Below the pieces are notes generated by a model. That model was not told the DNA's origin, did no database searches, and saw only the letters and a program-made list of their open reading frames with translations. A stretch of 64,000 nucleotides of DNA from Prostheceraeus crozeri (taxonomy: Eukaryota > Platyhelminthes > Polycladida > Euryleptidae), in assembly GCA_907163375.1 (NCBI GenBank), contig CAJQUW010001818.1, forward strand, positions 124,001 through 188,000. The letters run 5' to 3'. The position numbers were made by a program, and so were the translations under genes. Positions within the stretch are counted from its first letter, which is position 1, and each line of letters begins with the position of its first letter. Below are positions 1-11,099 of the stretch, piece by piece.

Positions 1-916
1 CCCATTATTATATTTTCATTTTTTCATGTTTTAGGGGATAGGTAAAACTATCTGATGCTATCAAATAGTAATCGAACAACCTTCTTATGTCATAGGCTAC
101 TATATGAAAACATGTTACTAACAGATATATGACCCTAATGTATATAAAAAAGCGTCTATTGCGTTAGTACGCTCAGTCTATAATTGTAATCAATACATGT
201 ATTTTTGTCCCAGCGTTAAAACCTTATCTTAGTTACAAGTTCATATAAAACAAGTAACAAAGTGTATACGAAATAAACAAACCGATTATAATTTGACGTC
301 ACAGATAGGTCTATAGTGAAAAAATAAGCCATCTCGTAGCCGGGAGGGAGAGATCGATTCATTTCTGGTTTTGAAAATGAATGAAAAAGTCCACGAGCGA
401 GCCGCATGGTCTTTGTTTTAGATTTTAAGAAGAAAAGCAGAGTGCTCTATGAAGAACAAGAGAATGGAGCCCAGTTCAGCCAGTCATTTTTGAAATTGAA
501 ATGTGAAACGATGTCTTGTTCTTTTGCTGGCATGGTCCACCGCCTCGCCCCACCACCCAACACAAACACAACAAACGGAAAATGAACCAAAATGACAACG
601 GCGAGACTTGCGTTGGCCACGAGCGGCAGGTGGTTATCAAGAGTGAGAGTCCACCGCTCCTTTATTTTCTGTTATAAATCTATTATATCGGGGGTTTTTG
701 GTTGTCACAATGAATGGCGGATAAGTGCAATGTGGGGAGGAGCACGGAGAGGACCCTTTTCTTCTTGTCCAAAATGAAACAAAGGACCTTTGCCCCAGAC
801 AAATAATGTACGGGTCTCCTTTTTTCGCCGCCATTGATTTGCGCTTGCAGGAGGTATCGAGGCCCCGATTTCGGCGCATGGCGAATACTATTGTCGGTCC
901 TTCCTGTTTCGGTCGG
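1..916. other. No gene recognised
   Basis: This stretch is AT-rich and noncoding in appearance. Short open frames occur on both strands, but none shows a family motif or coding-like composition. It lies beyond the 3' side of the minus-strand piggyBac relic that begins at about 917 and may include that element's untranslated end. I did not find a convincing TTAA-bounded terminus here. Confidence 0.4.
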
Positions 917-1870
917 TCAGCAATCTGAGTCGTTGTGAACCAATGTCCGGAGTCGATGTTGCGGCCTTTGCGGCCTCAGTTCAAACCAATTCCATATGAA
1001 CAACAGCTTCTCAATAGAGAAAAAGGAATTTTCCTGATCCACGAGCCAGAATACCTTGATATACGGTTTGTCGTCGTTGTGAAACTCGACTAGCTGTTCG
1101 TCGACGCATAAAAACGGCCCTCCTCGAATAGGATGCCACATTTCCTGGATATCACGGCGACCTGAGAAAGATCCCGCATGTGAATGCAAATAACTAAAAT
1201 GTTCAGAATAGCCTACCAGTTTTTATCAATGAACATCATCATAGGCGTAAATGTATGTATCATATTACTAGCCTATAAATAAGGACGTAAAAATAGAGTA
1301 AAATTCGTCTCTCCTGTATTTTTCTCTACGAACCCATCAAAAAGTCCCAAATAGAATTCTCCTTTTATAACGAAGCTCATAAAGACGACCTTTTTATAAA
1401 ATTTACTGTAGTAATTTTGAATATTACTATATAGACAGAAAGAATAGTAAATTGAATTTTGAATAGTTGCCCAGAAATAAGAACATGACTTACCTGCTAT
1501 AATAAGAAGCCCGATAAAAGCTTTGATTTCCACAAGTGTGACTGGCTTCCAGGCGACTCCACTTGCTGAAGCAACTCTTCGTCCTTCCAAATTTGTGAAT
1601 AACACGACTTCTGCGAGTATATCCTCAAAATTTCTTCATTTGACTGTGGGTGCAGTCCAGCTCGTAAGCCTTGATTTCCGACATTGAAAACATTTCTAGT
1701 TGACGCTCGCCCCGTGGTTCCATTCGCACTGTGATCCACCACCTACAGATGAGGCGGCTGATAAGAGATTGTCCGACGAGTTTGACCAGAATTCGGTTCG
1801 CAATTAATCGAGCTTGTCTTTCCGGAAGAGACCTTCTTGATGCAGACATCTCGACAGAATGTGCAACCAC
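917..1870 (-). pseudogene. piggyBac-type transposase relic with intron remnant
   Basis: Two blocks of a piggyBac (DDE_Tnp_1_7) transposase can be read on the minus strand. The upstream block (about 1620-1494) reads FTNLEGRR ... WKPVTLVEIKAFIGLLIIAG, the family's N-terminal region before the catalytic core, and ends at a good splice donor (GTAAGT after 1494). The downstream block follows an acceptor (exon start near 1161) and reads RDIQEMWHP ... CVDEQLVEFH ... IKVFWLVD, the region around the first catalytic aspartate (the D in VDE). The frame breaks within the upstream block, and the sequence between the two blocks and most of the C-terminal half is missing, so this is a dead copy. Its terminal sequence and lineage look different from the piggyBac at 39.5 kb. 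The family call is firm from the motifs; the exact ends are not. Confidence 0.7.
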
Positions 1871-2027
1871 ATAAGAAACACACTGAATTTATTGGCGTTC
1901 GAGAGGAGGGCGCGCTTTTGTCTTTGGATCGATCACGTCGTCGTGAGGACAACTAACTCTAAATAACTTGGCAGCGATAAATTTCGTTTAGATGAAAAGA
2001 AAATGAGCAAAAGTATCATTTTTGAAT

Positions 2028-2252
2028 GGGGTAGAAAACACCCCGTAACACCGGAATCTATAAAATCACTCCTAAATCATAATATTCATAAACCATGTGG
2101 AATACAAATCCAATTTTTCTACTGAAAAGATATTATAATTATCCAAGAAAAGTCATGAGATTTCAGTAATCGGACTAAAGTATAACAGAAGTTGTGTGTA
2201 TTTAAATATCACTTGGGGTGGAAAACACCCCGCAACGCCGTTTAACGGTTAA
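2028..2252. repeat. Duplicated hairpin motif GGGGTRGAAAACACCCC
   Basis: A 26-bp motif occurs at 2028-2053 and again at 2215-2240. It reads GGGGTAGAAAACACCCCG or GGGGTGGAAAACACCCCG followed by YAACRCCG. Each copy contains a self-complementary GGGGT...ACCCC. The second copy is followed by TTTAACGG and a TTAA at 2249-2252, the target type of piggyBac, so this may be the subterminal end of the piggyBac relic at 917-1870. That link is inference. Confidence 0.5.
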
Positions 2253-2752
2253 ACAGAAGTAAACTTTTGTAAACATCCCTTATAATGATCATTCAGATAG
2301 GAAGACGAGAAAATCTAACTTAATGTACATCAACCTAATTATTTCGCTTTAGCTGCAGACACATTATACCAATGACAAATCAGATACAAATCTAAAAAAA
2401 AATTACGTCTTAAGATATGTAAATTAGTAAGGGCATCCCTTGGAAACATTTAATTCAGCTGTTTCATTCAAGTTGTATTCAATCACTGTTATACTATAGC
2501 CTACTGTCAAATCTATTTTCCTTAATTTGAAATTTATAACTTTTCGTAGAATCAACCAAATTTAATATTGTTACTGATATATGTCGTACGAGTTTATATT
2601 CATTTTCAATCTCATAGTCGCTCTACTCGCTTGTCGTCTGGTATGTAATTTTTTGATATTTCCCTATTTAAGCTCTACGTCGTAATTATCATCCAATTGA
2701 TAAGTTTAGAACTTTCAGCAACATTCAATGAAACGTCATTACTTAAAGAGCA
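2253..2752. other. AT-rich spacer, nothing recognised
   Basis: No open frame of interest, no RNA gene and no repeat boundary was seen between the possible piggyBac end at 2252 and the start of the large inverted-repeat element at 2753. Confidence 0.4.
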
Positions 2753-2763
2753 ATCCCAGTCAA

Positions 2764-2885
2764 CCCGTACACGTGTAACACACGTGTATTTTTGGTGTAA
2801 TTGAAAATAAATACACTACTTTTACTCGTGTAATCTTTGCATATGAATACACGTGTAGAAATACACCACTTTTACACGTGTTATT
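2764..2885. repeat. Left subterminal CACGTG palindrome array
   Basis: At least four CACGTG cores lie within about 120 bp, embedded in variants of TACACGTGTA and separated by degenerate TACACYACTTTTAC units. Repeated subterminal palindromes are the usual layout of transposase binding sites; CACGTG is also the canonical E-box core. The function here is inferred. Confidence 0.6.
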
Positions 2886-5800
2886 GCTTATGACCTGTTG
2901 CAAAGGTTAATTTTAGAATTTCAATTTTATACGAATGCCAGGGTGCATGAATCTCAGGTCAGTTATATTCTACTGCAGCTATACACTAAGTGGCAACAAC
3001 AAGACATCCATATAAACGATTGCTACCACATGAAAATAATGCCAAAATTGCACTATCACAACGATTTTGACTATTGATTTGTTGATTCTCTAAATTCACA
3101 GAATACATATCCAAATAAATGACAAAATGTTATTCATTTTTGGCGAAATTCTCGGAAGTTATTAAATTTATCAAATTTCTTGAGTTCATCAACTGATCCG
3201 AACAAAGCTTCGTTGATATGTTAATTAATGTTCTTTAAAAACATGCAAAATATTTGGTAGGCCAAGAGTTTAATTAAAAACCAGAAATTTAAATTATATT
3301 TGCATTTTGTTCAAATGCTGGAGTCCGCTTTATTTCGGAATAAGTCGCTGTGAAGATTTAGGCTGTAAAAATCCATTTAGAAAACATCCTCTGCAATGGA
3401 AAATGCATGCTGCAATGTCAAGTTTTCATGTCTTAAAATTGAAAGTAAGTTGCTTTGTATTCACTCAGGTTTATCCACATTATCTGAGACATTATCAATC
3501 ATCTGAGCTGCACGATAACTGTTTTCCAATGGACAGAAAATTTGTTTCAAAAGCATGCATCGACTTCTATGGTTAACATGTGTTATTGAATATTGTATAT
3601 GGTTCTGTTCGATTTCTTTGTCATCTTCTTAATTAGCTGCTGATCCTGCTGTCGATTTCTTTGATCATGCATAGAAGTTTATGATCTACATAGCTTTCGA
3701 AACTAGTTACACATGCAGGAACATAGCATATGTTGTGAATTCAAATTTGAACAGCTCCGATTCATTGCGATATGTCTGCCTGAATGAAAACTGATCTAAT
3801 GGAATAATTGAAGTCAAGATGAAGTCAATTTTATGATCAATTGGAACATTTGGAAAATGGGACTTGCTCACATTTTGTGACAAATTGGTATCATATTGCT
3901 TCACCTGTAATAAAGTCTGGTGAGCTTTACATTTTGTTTCTTAGAATATGCATGCATGATGTAGAGTATTTTTCTCCAGACATATGCGCTTTAAAATATT
4001 AATTATTTTCATATTTTCTGCAGTAACAATCGAGTCATCATTTACATGTATATCTTTTCTGGAAAGCTGTTTGTCGCATTCCATGTCATATGTCTCACGA
4101 TTAACATGGCAAGGTCAGCACTTATAAATGAATGTGATATTTTAGGATTTAATGCTTTTGTAGTGTACACGAGATTAATTATTTGATATTACAACTGATT
4201 TGAATGAGTTTAATGAATAAAGTTAGTGATTTAAAATCAATAACGCCGTTTGATATAAACCACAATTCACAAAATGTATCAGAATCTTTTTCCTATTACA
4301 AGTTTATATTTTATAAGTTTACAAGTTATATTTTGTAGATAAGATTGTTTGTAAATTCAAAATCACCAGGGACGGAGCGAATACGTTGACTGATTTTCTG
4401 AAGCTGATTATCAATGACGCATCAAGTGAAGAAATATTTTCACCCAGTAAATGGCTACTTATCATTTCTGTTTTAAAACTGTTTGTTTAATCTATTATAT
4501 TTCAAAAACACCAAGTTCATGTTGTAAATTGCTGCTTTGCTTTCATAATCGTTTGATACTCTTTTTGAGTTCTTTGCAGAATCCAACTCTATTGTTCAAA
4601 CAACTTATATGCAACTGAATGCGATAAAGCCGGAGATTTTCAGCTAGCCTCCGCTCCTCCTGCCTAGGAGATCATGCGTTTTTTGACACGTTCATATCAG
4701 CCGGAAACTCAGTCGCCTCAGCTGATAGCTAAGAGGCAGCTATCTCCACGAATTGGCAGAAGCCATCATTGATTTTCCGGCTAGAATTTTAACAGACATC
4801 GATTTCAGTTTCTGGTGCTGAGAGCGCTAAGTTATTGAAATAAATTTCATTTCGAACCTTTCCTGAGACAGATCAATAAAAACGAGTTTCAAGACCATAG
4901 GAAGAAGACCTTTGACTAAGAACCAACCTGTCCATAAAATCAAAACATACCTTGATTGTCCTTAATTCGCTATCATTATTTAATTCCTGACTTTGACGTG
5001 GAAAAATTTATCTAATTATGAGATTTCTAGAATATGAATTGATCTAGAGATGGATTACAAAACATTTAATAAACAAAAATTCAAATTAATAGTAGAAATA
5101 ATTCACACGGTGTAACTTGGAAAAAAGCACCAATGAAACGCTAGGAGCAACTGAAGTTTGGATCCATAATTAGGGAATTATATCTAACACTGATGATGGA
5201 TTATATCAACCAAATGATAAGCTTTTTCATTCTTATTCTGCATTACAAATTATTGGTTTGATTGATTTCTTTTTTGTCATTCTACATTTCTGCAGTTTCC
5301 TTGTGTTAAGTGATGCATCAGATTTCAAAAAGTGAGCATCTGATGAATCCTATCGTTGCTTTACATTGAATTATTTTTTAAGAAATGTACCGATTTCATG
5401 CAGAGCTTTTATCACAATCTTTAATGATAAAAATTTCTTTTTCGCGTAAATGATAACTTTTATATGATATTTATAACTTTTTTTCAATTCATTTCCAGGA
5501 TTTCTTGCCACCTGGATGAATTTTCATAACATTTCCTCAACTCCTGATTGGAAATTTGGATTTATGAACTGTGGAATAAAGCTACTTATGAACTTGTCAG
5601 ACGTCATTGAAGTGGATGAGATGGTTTTGGCTAGATATGGAATATTTGTGAATTCCTATGATTTACAGTTTCTAATGTCTTTTACTCCAAAAAATAGTGC
5701 TTCTACTTATTCGGTGTCTTCTAAACTTTCCTGTTATGGGCTATAGATTTCAAATTTGACCGACCATTTAAAGCGATTTATGTATGTTATACATGCTTAG

Positions 5801-5944
5801 AGCAAATAGTCAAGAAACGCCGAACTGTTCGAAACAGGATGATGCAAATATGAATTCAGAACAAATTTCTAAGCAATCTAGAGGTTGGGTATGTTCGAAA
5901 CAATAAAAGGATGAGACGCCAAAATAAACTAGAATTAAATTTTA

Positions 5945-6100
5945 AGTCGTGTACAAGGAGTGTAATTTTGGTGTATTTGGGCTTTGTATTTGGGTATTGG
6001 TAATTTTGGTGTATTGGTGAACACAAAACACGTGTATTACACGTGTCCGATACACGTGTATTACACTGGTCCATTACACGTGTAATACACGTGTACTGGT
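5945..6100. repeat. Right subterminal CACGTG palindrome array
   Basis: Five CACGTG cores lie in the last 100 bp, as ACACGTGTATTACACGTGT and inverted forms, next to repeats of TTTTGGTGTATT. The array mirrors the left terminus of the 2753-6110 element but with a different number and spacing of units, as expected for satellite-like subterminal expansion. Confidence 0.6.
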
Positions 6101-6126
6101 TGACTGGGATAACGGTTAATTTAGAA

Positions 6127-6740
6127 CAGTGGCGGCTCGTCCATTTGGGCAGGTGGGGCACTGCCTCACCTATTGAAATGTTGTCTACGGTAACTTAAAT
6201 AACCAGCAACATCAGTAGTAGACTCCATTTCTTGATCATAAATTTCAACTATACTTCATGTACATCTATTCCATTTGCGCGACAGTGACGCTGGCAGAAT
6301 CCATCAATCGTTTTCAAGACTGATGGGCGCGCCCAAGCATCGAGATTGAGATGACGTGAGAGTGGTTCATTTCACGATCAGAGCGAATAGACAGAATTAA
6401 CACGCGATGAATGCGTCACAGAATGGGCACTCGAGAGGTAGCCCTAACGCTTCTGATTGGTTAACCGTCAATGCAAAGACAATGCATTGTGATTCCCTTT
6501 TTACTGAGTGAGGTGATGTGAGGCTAGCACCAGCAATCAGTCCATGAATAGACAAAATGTTGCTTCAACCGTGTAACTAAATGCAGTGACATACAGTGTA
6601 GACTTACACATGTACAGCATGTTGCTAACATATTCTTTGCTTTTCATTTACAAAATAAGATCCTTTTAGACTAGATTTTTGATTATGTAAAAATTTCATG
6701 CCTATGCCCCACCTGGACCAAATGTCACGAGCCGCCACTG
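6127..6740. mobile_element. hAT-type MITE, CAGTGGCGGCTC family (copy 1)
   Basis: A 614-bp element with inverted ends CAGTGGCGGCTCGT / ACGAGCCGCCACTG. It is flanked by a perfect 8-bp direct repeat ATTTAGAA (6119-6126 and 6741-6748), which is the hAT superfamily signature. It has no coding capacity. The termini also share GGTGGGGCA-like blocks just inside. A longer, older-looking copy lies at 17956-18781. Confidence 0.88.
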
Positions 6741-6879
6741 ATTTAGAAGGTCGTAGGCCTACCTGATAAAACTTTTAAAAGAAATATAGTCTGCATGGAA
6801 GATGTTGATCTTCAGATTTTGTCTCTCTGTATATGCCCACAATTATTAATTAAAGAAAGAAAAATAATAAATACCTTCT

Positions 6880-6935
6880 GGACGTTTCTTTGAAGAAGGG
6901 TATTGACCCGAAAAGTCGAGAAATAGTTAAGTTTT
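6880..6935 (+). mobile_element. Penelope-like terminal relic (motif only)
   Basis: The segment GAAGAAGGGTATTGACCCGA followed by AAAGTCG resembles the conserved short terminal motif found in many Penelope-like retroelement ends. It sits next to the LINE tail at 6960-7440. Only the motif is visible, so this is a fossil of uncertain extent. Confidence 0.35.
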
Positions 6936-6959
6936 TATTTACTTATTTATCTGGTATTA

Positions 6960-7440
6960 CAGGGGAGACAAAATCGGAATACTATATCAATATATTAAAT
7001 TATATTTGGCACCTATAAGTGCAATGAGCGCCTAGGCAGCAAAGGAAAATACATCAGGAGTTACAGTAAATCATGATAAGCTGTCGCTTAAATTGTTTCA
7101 CAGTATCACTATTAACAATGTTATCGGGGAGGCGGTTCCAGTCATCGTGAGTCGTCGTTGTACACGTTTGATAGCTAGAATGTCTTAACTCCAGACTTGG
7201 ATAGCATATTCGAGTTGGGGGCGAATCAATGTATTGGAAAGATGGACAAGCAATTCGGCGTCCCGAGAGACAATGACCTGAGGATGGTAGACACAATTCG
7301 GTTAGCTCTCTGAGCACATAGTCAGAATGTGCCGAGAGAATTTCAGGTCTTTCGGCATGAGAACTCCGAGGTCCTTCACACAGCGGGAGTGATTCATATT
7401 TTTTCCACACATCGCCATAGAAATATATTTTCGTGTATAG
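6960..7440 (-). mobile_element. LINE reverse transcriptase C-terminal relic
   Basis: The minus strand carries the end of a non-LTR retrotransposon ORF2 split between two frames. One frame has VKDLGVLMPKDLKFSRHI, then LSNTLIRPQLEYA and IKRVQRRLT. The other ends HDDWNRLPDNIV ... VKQFKRQL before a stop at 7054-7056. These are the typical thumb and post-RT blocks of CR1/L2/Jockey-like LINEs. It carries a frameshift and in-frame stops, so it is a dead, 5'-truncated copy. Confidence 0.75.
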
Positions 7441-8498
7441 TCTCTTTTCTATAAGGGCGATTGATTATAATGTGGTCATACGTACGTGGAACCACATTAA
7501 TTTGCATAGTAGCCTACGGTTATAAAGTTTTAATAGAAATTTGAATCATGCCAAGTTTTGTTCAGCTTATGCATATACATTTACATGGTGTTACCAATAT
7601 GGCTCAAACTTTGGTCTACATTGATATTTTAGAAATGCAATAAGATAATAACTTGAAGCAATTAAATAAATCCATGGACAGCTATAAATCCATAGACAGT
7701 ATTCTAGCTGTCCATGAATAAATCACAAACACAAAGATGGCGACACAGGGGTCTAGGCACAAGAATTTCGAATTTTATCCCTGAAATCAAAAGCTGCGCA
7801 AATTTTAGCAGCCTGCGCAAATTTTCGCAAATTATGGAGTGGGAGCCATGACTGTGATAAGGATGGTAAATTTAATCTACATGCATTTCAGTGCTGGCTA
7901 CCTATTTGGACTTAACTTCCAATACGCTAATTTGATGCACCACATAATTGTACTAGTAGGCCTATAGGTAGGATGATGCCATCGGTAGCAATTTGAAATG
8001 CACAAATGATCTAGGCCTATAAAAAATGTGCATCAAAGATAGCAAAAACTGAAGTCTATCGACGAGAATTTATTAGACATTGATCGCATCTATGTTGACT
8101 ATACGAGTATGTAATATTTGGAAGGTTTTACTTCCAAATATACGTATGTATCTGAAGGAGGTACCAAAACTGGAAACCGTGGCGGCAACCGTGCCTCGCC
8201 AATACAGTAATGAATTCAACTTATTTTTAGAAATCTCCTAAGATAACTAGCACCTGGAGTTGAACCGCTCTGGATCCTTGAGCCACAATATAACCCGAAT
8301 TATGTGAAGATTATTTTTAAAGCAATTTAGGAAAGATAGAATTTATTCAATAGCATTACAAGATTTTCTCATTTCCAAGAAAACGGACTCGACGACACTA
8401 CCTTACCGGTATAGATTTCACTGTCCTTGTGCACCGGTTCATGCAAACTCCCCGAAGGAGAGACACTTACTAAGTTCACAATTTCAATCGAAATCAAC
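7441..8498. other. No gene recognised
   Basis: An AT-rich noncoding spacer between a LINE tail and the pogo element. Two near-identical phrases, TCCATGGACAGCTATAAATC and the adjacent TCCATAGACAGTATTC, form a small local duplication near 7671-7705. Nothing else is supported. Confidence 0.4.
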
Positions 8499-10417
8499 TA
8501 CCGTATTTACTCTTTTAGAAGACCAGGGCTTGTATTTCAAAATCACTGTCTGAAGGGGGTTACTATAGGGACTGGTCTACTAATGGAGCCTGGGTCATAA
8601 TTAGTGTTTTTCATTTTAAGATTTTATTGAAACCGAAATAATTGACCCGCTTTATTAAAGATTCTTGAAAACAACAATTTTCCATTCAAATTAGATGTAT
8701 TTCCTATTTAATTTGACTCATCACTATCACACACATCTGAATCTGAAAGTACGGATAATGTGTCGCTGTCAATAAATAGAACTTCCCGGTACGTTTTCCT
8801 TGTCACAAATATGATTCTCCTCACATCTGAGAAGATTAATTGTAGAATGACAAGGACGTCCAGGTTTAAAGCAGACAATTTCACTATCTTCAGACCCATC
8901 TGTAGCAACATAAATCCTACATTGCTTCATTGAGCATATGATCTGAGATGATGGTACGGAATCCCATGCATCTGTTATCCAGGATGCTATTTTTGGGAAA
9001 CTTGGTGGCCTCATGTTACCACCAGAGGTGAAGAAATGCGGTCCATCTGTCAACCAGCTATCATAGCTTTTCTGAAAATGTGTCTTAACACTTCTGTTCC
9101 AACTCACATCTGCAGGCTGTATCAATCCCGTGCATCCGCCAGGAATAACAGCAGAATCAATTCGCATCGACCGTAAATGGGATTTTGTCCTCTGCGAGAT
9201 ATGACTTTTGAACGAATCCCAGACCATGAGCCTTCTAGTAAAAGAAAATCTCCCAATAATTCTATTCAAATAGTCCTGCGTAAGATCATCGTCCATCCAG
9301 CTTTTGTCTGCATAAACGAACTCAATTCCATTCATAGATTCAAGTTCAGCGATCGGTCGTTTCCGTGGAATAACAACGTATGGTTTCAATTTTGTGCCAT
9401 CTGCCTTAGCTGACAGAATGAGAGTTATGCGCTCCCTCTCATGACCTAAAACAGATAATTAGTATTTACAATATATCGAGTTACCATATTTTAAGGCAAT
9501 ATTGATAACTTACCGGTGCTTTTAAGTGGAATATCCCTCTTTCCAATCCGGTCTATAGTTTGCCCTCGGCATGGCTCAATCCAAAGGGGCGTTTCATCCA
9601 TTGCATAAACAGCAGAAGGTGGCAGCTTGGCATTATCGATTTTCTTCCAAGTATAACGAAGAAAATTCACAACTTTGGTCGCACAGTCACTCGGCTGTTT
9701 CTGACTGACAGTGGTACTCCTTCGCAAACTGAACCGATTACGCCGTAAAAACTTCTGAAGCCAACCATTACTACTAGAAAATATTGTTTCCGGTTGCAAC
9801 TGTTTCATAAATGTCTCTGCTTCACGTTTTATCATGCTGCGAGAGACACGAAGACGATCGTTTCGCTTCGTAGTTATCCATTCAACGAGATGTGCGTCGA
9901 GATCGTTAGACAATAGTTTTCTACCAGCACCATCTAAGAGGCTTCGATTTGAATTACCAATGCATTTGAGGGCCTCTTCGTTATTTCTCCATTCTCTAAC
10001 TTGTTTTCGTGTCACTTGGAACCGACGAGCCGTTTTCGAAACATTATTTGATGATTTTAAGAATGACAATGCTTGTAGTTTTGTTGTAACTGTAATCGAA
10101 CGTCGTCGTCCATTACCTTCGCCTTCCATCGTCTCAATGCTAGAATCTGATTCTCATCGACCTGCTTGAAGTTGAGTGCATATCGTATTTGCGATAAACG
10201 CCACACGAACCTTAATTGGAGTTCAGACAATCGACACACAATGCGCGTGCTCACCCTTTCTTCGTCAATCGATGCAATTATATGTGTAATATCCGTTTTT
10301 AGGTGGGTTTGTATTGGAGGCTGGTCTTTTAATACATTTCGCTCGTTATCAGGTGGGCACTATATTAGAGACTGGGCTATTAAAAGAGCCTGGGTTACAA
10401 AAAGAGTAAATACGGTA
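8499..10417. mobile_element. Complete-looking pogo-like DNA transposon
   Basis: The element (8501-10415) has 16-bp perfect inverted ends CCGTATTTACTCTTTT / AAAAGAGTAAATACGG and is flanked by TA on each side (8499-8500 and 10416-10417), the Tc1/mariner-pogo target duplication. Just inside the ends are repeated phrases of the type GACTGGKCTA and GAGCCTGGGT, in inverted relation between the termini, as expected of transposase sites. It encodes one transposase on the minus strand with a short intron. No stop or frameshift interrupts the coding sequence, so it is a recent, perhaps active copy. Confidence 0.9.
8769..10129 (-). CDS. pogo/Tigger-like transposase, intact, one intron
   Basis: Two exons on the minus strand, 10129-9514 and 9445-8769, joined by a 68-bp GT-AG intron that splits a glycine codon; the product is 430 residues. 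Residues about 8-60 form a CENP-B/psq-type helix-turn-helix. Residues about 70-145 form a second Tc5-type DNA-binding helix-turn-helix. The DDE_1 catalytic domain follows. The acidic triad is visible as D178 (YAMDETP), D282 (MVWDSF) and D318 (IQPADV), a DD35D spacing. After splicing, the join reads KSTGHERERITLIL, the expected pogo sequence, which strongly supports the intron. The ATG at 10129 is used because the basic HTH begins right after it. It would bind the element's ends and cut and paste it. Nothing suggests domestication: it sits between perfect inverted repeats. Confidence 0.88.
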
Positions 10418-11091
10418 TGAGTTCTTCAAAGGCTCCGAGTGCGTCTTGTGTCCGGGTTAGAAATATTACAGTCTTTATATAGTGTTAGTTTCGCTGCACC
10501 ATTACTTCACAGGAATATATTTTCTTGATAAAACGCAACTCCTCTCCGTTTCCTGACGTGGGATTGGCAGTCGGAAATTACGTTCTTGCCATTTTCCGTG
10601 GGCCCCATGGCTTGATCTCGCGGAATCCATTATTTCCATTAAATGATCTGACAGGCCTCGCTCTTGGTTAATTTCCGCTTCCACTCGATCAGTGTAATTG
10701 GTAATGTATGACGTAACAACATTCGAATTACCCAACAGTGTTGTTGCAGTTTTATTTCCTCTGTGACCATTCGAACCGGCAACGCCCTTCGACCAAATGA
10801 ATGCAAAGTTGAAGTTTAATTATGCACTCGAATGATTCTCCTGGTCCACTTTTAATTTACTAGGCAGTTTAAACCTTTAATTTGCAATTTGACTTATAAG
10901 CGTTATTTAGCTTGTAGAATATATTTTCATTTATTCTAACTTATGATACAATTATATATCTTAATGATTTATATATTTTACATTCGGTGTGGCAGGGGGA
11001 TCTTAAATATTATTATTAATTTCTTACTATATATTTCTCACTTCAATTTATCGTCTAGTGATACTTTTCACGAATAAAAGATCTGTCCTAG
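10418..11091. other. No gene recognised
   Basis: A spacer between the pogo element and the first of two inverted MITEs. The 77-residue minus-strand frame at 10502-10735 shows no family motif. The stretch is otherwise AT-rich noncoding. Confidence 0.4.
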
Positions 11092-11099
11092 GTTACAAG

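Larger units (their letters stand above)
2753..6110. mobile_element. 3.36-kb TIR element with CACGTG-array ends, no recognised transposase
   Basis: The two ends are inverted copies. The left end starts ATCCCAGTCAACCCGTACAC and the reverse complement of the right end starts ATCCCAGTCAACCAGTACAC, 19 of 20 positions identical. Inside each terminus lies a cluster of ACACGTGTA palindromes. The 3-kb interior is AT-rich. Its two longest frames (3307-3576 and 5516-5746, both +) have no motif I recognise and may be chance. No clear target duplication of 3 bp or more flanks it; only AT is shared. It looks like a non-autonomous DNA transposon of unassigned superfamily. The right end abuts the target duplication of the next MITE. 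Confidence 0.65.

Noticed and set aside
2753-6110. Polinton or other capsid-bearing element
   Set aside because: Far too short, and no polymerase, integrase, ATPase or capsid frame is visible.
9834-10169. 111-residue plus-strand frame
   Set aside because: Antisense shadow of the pogo transposase.
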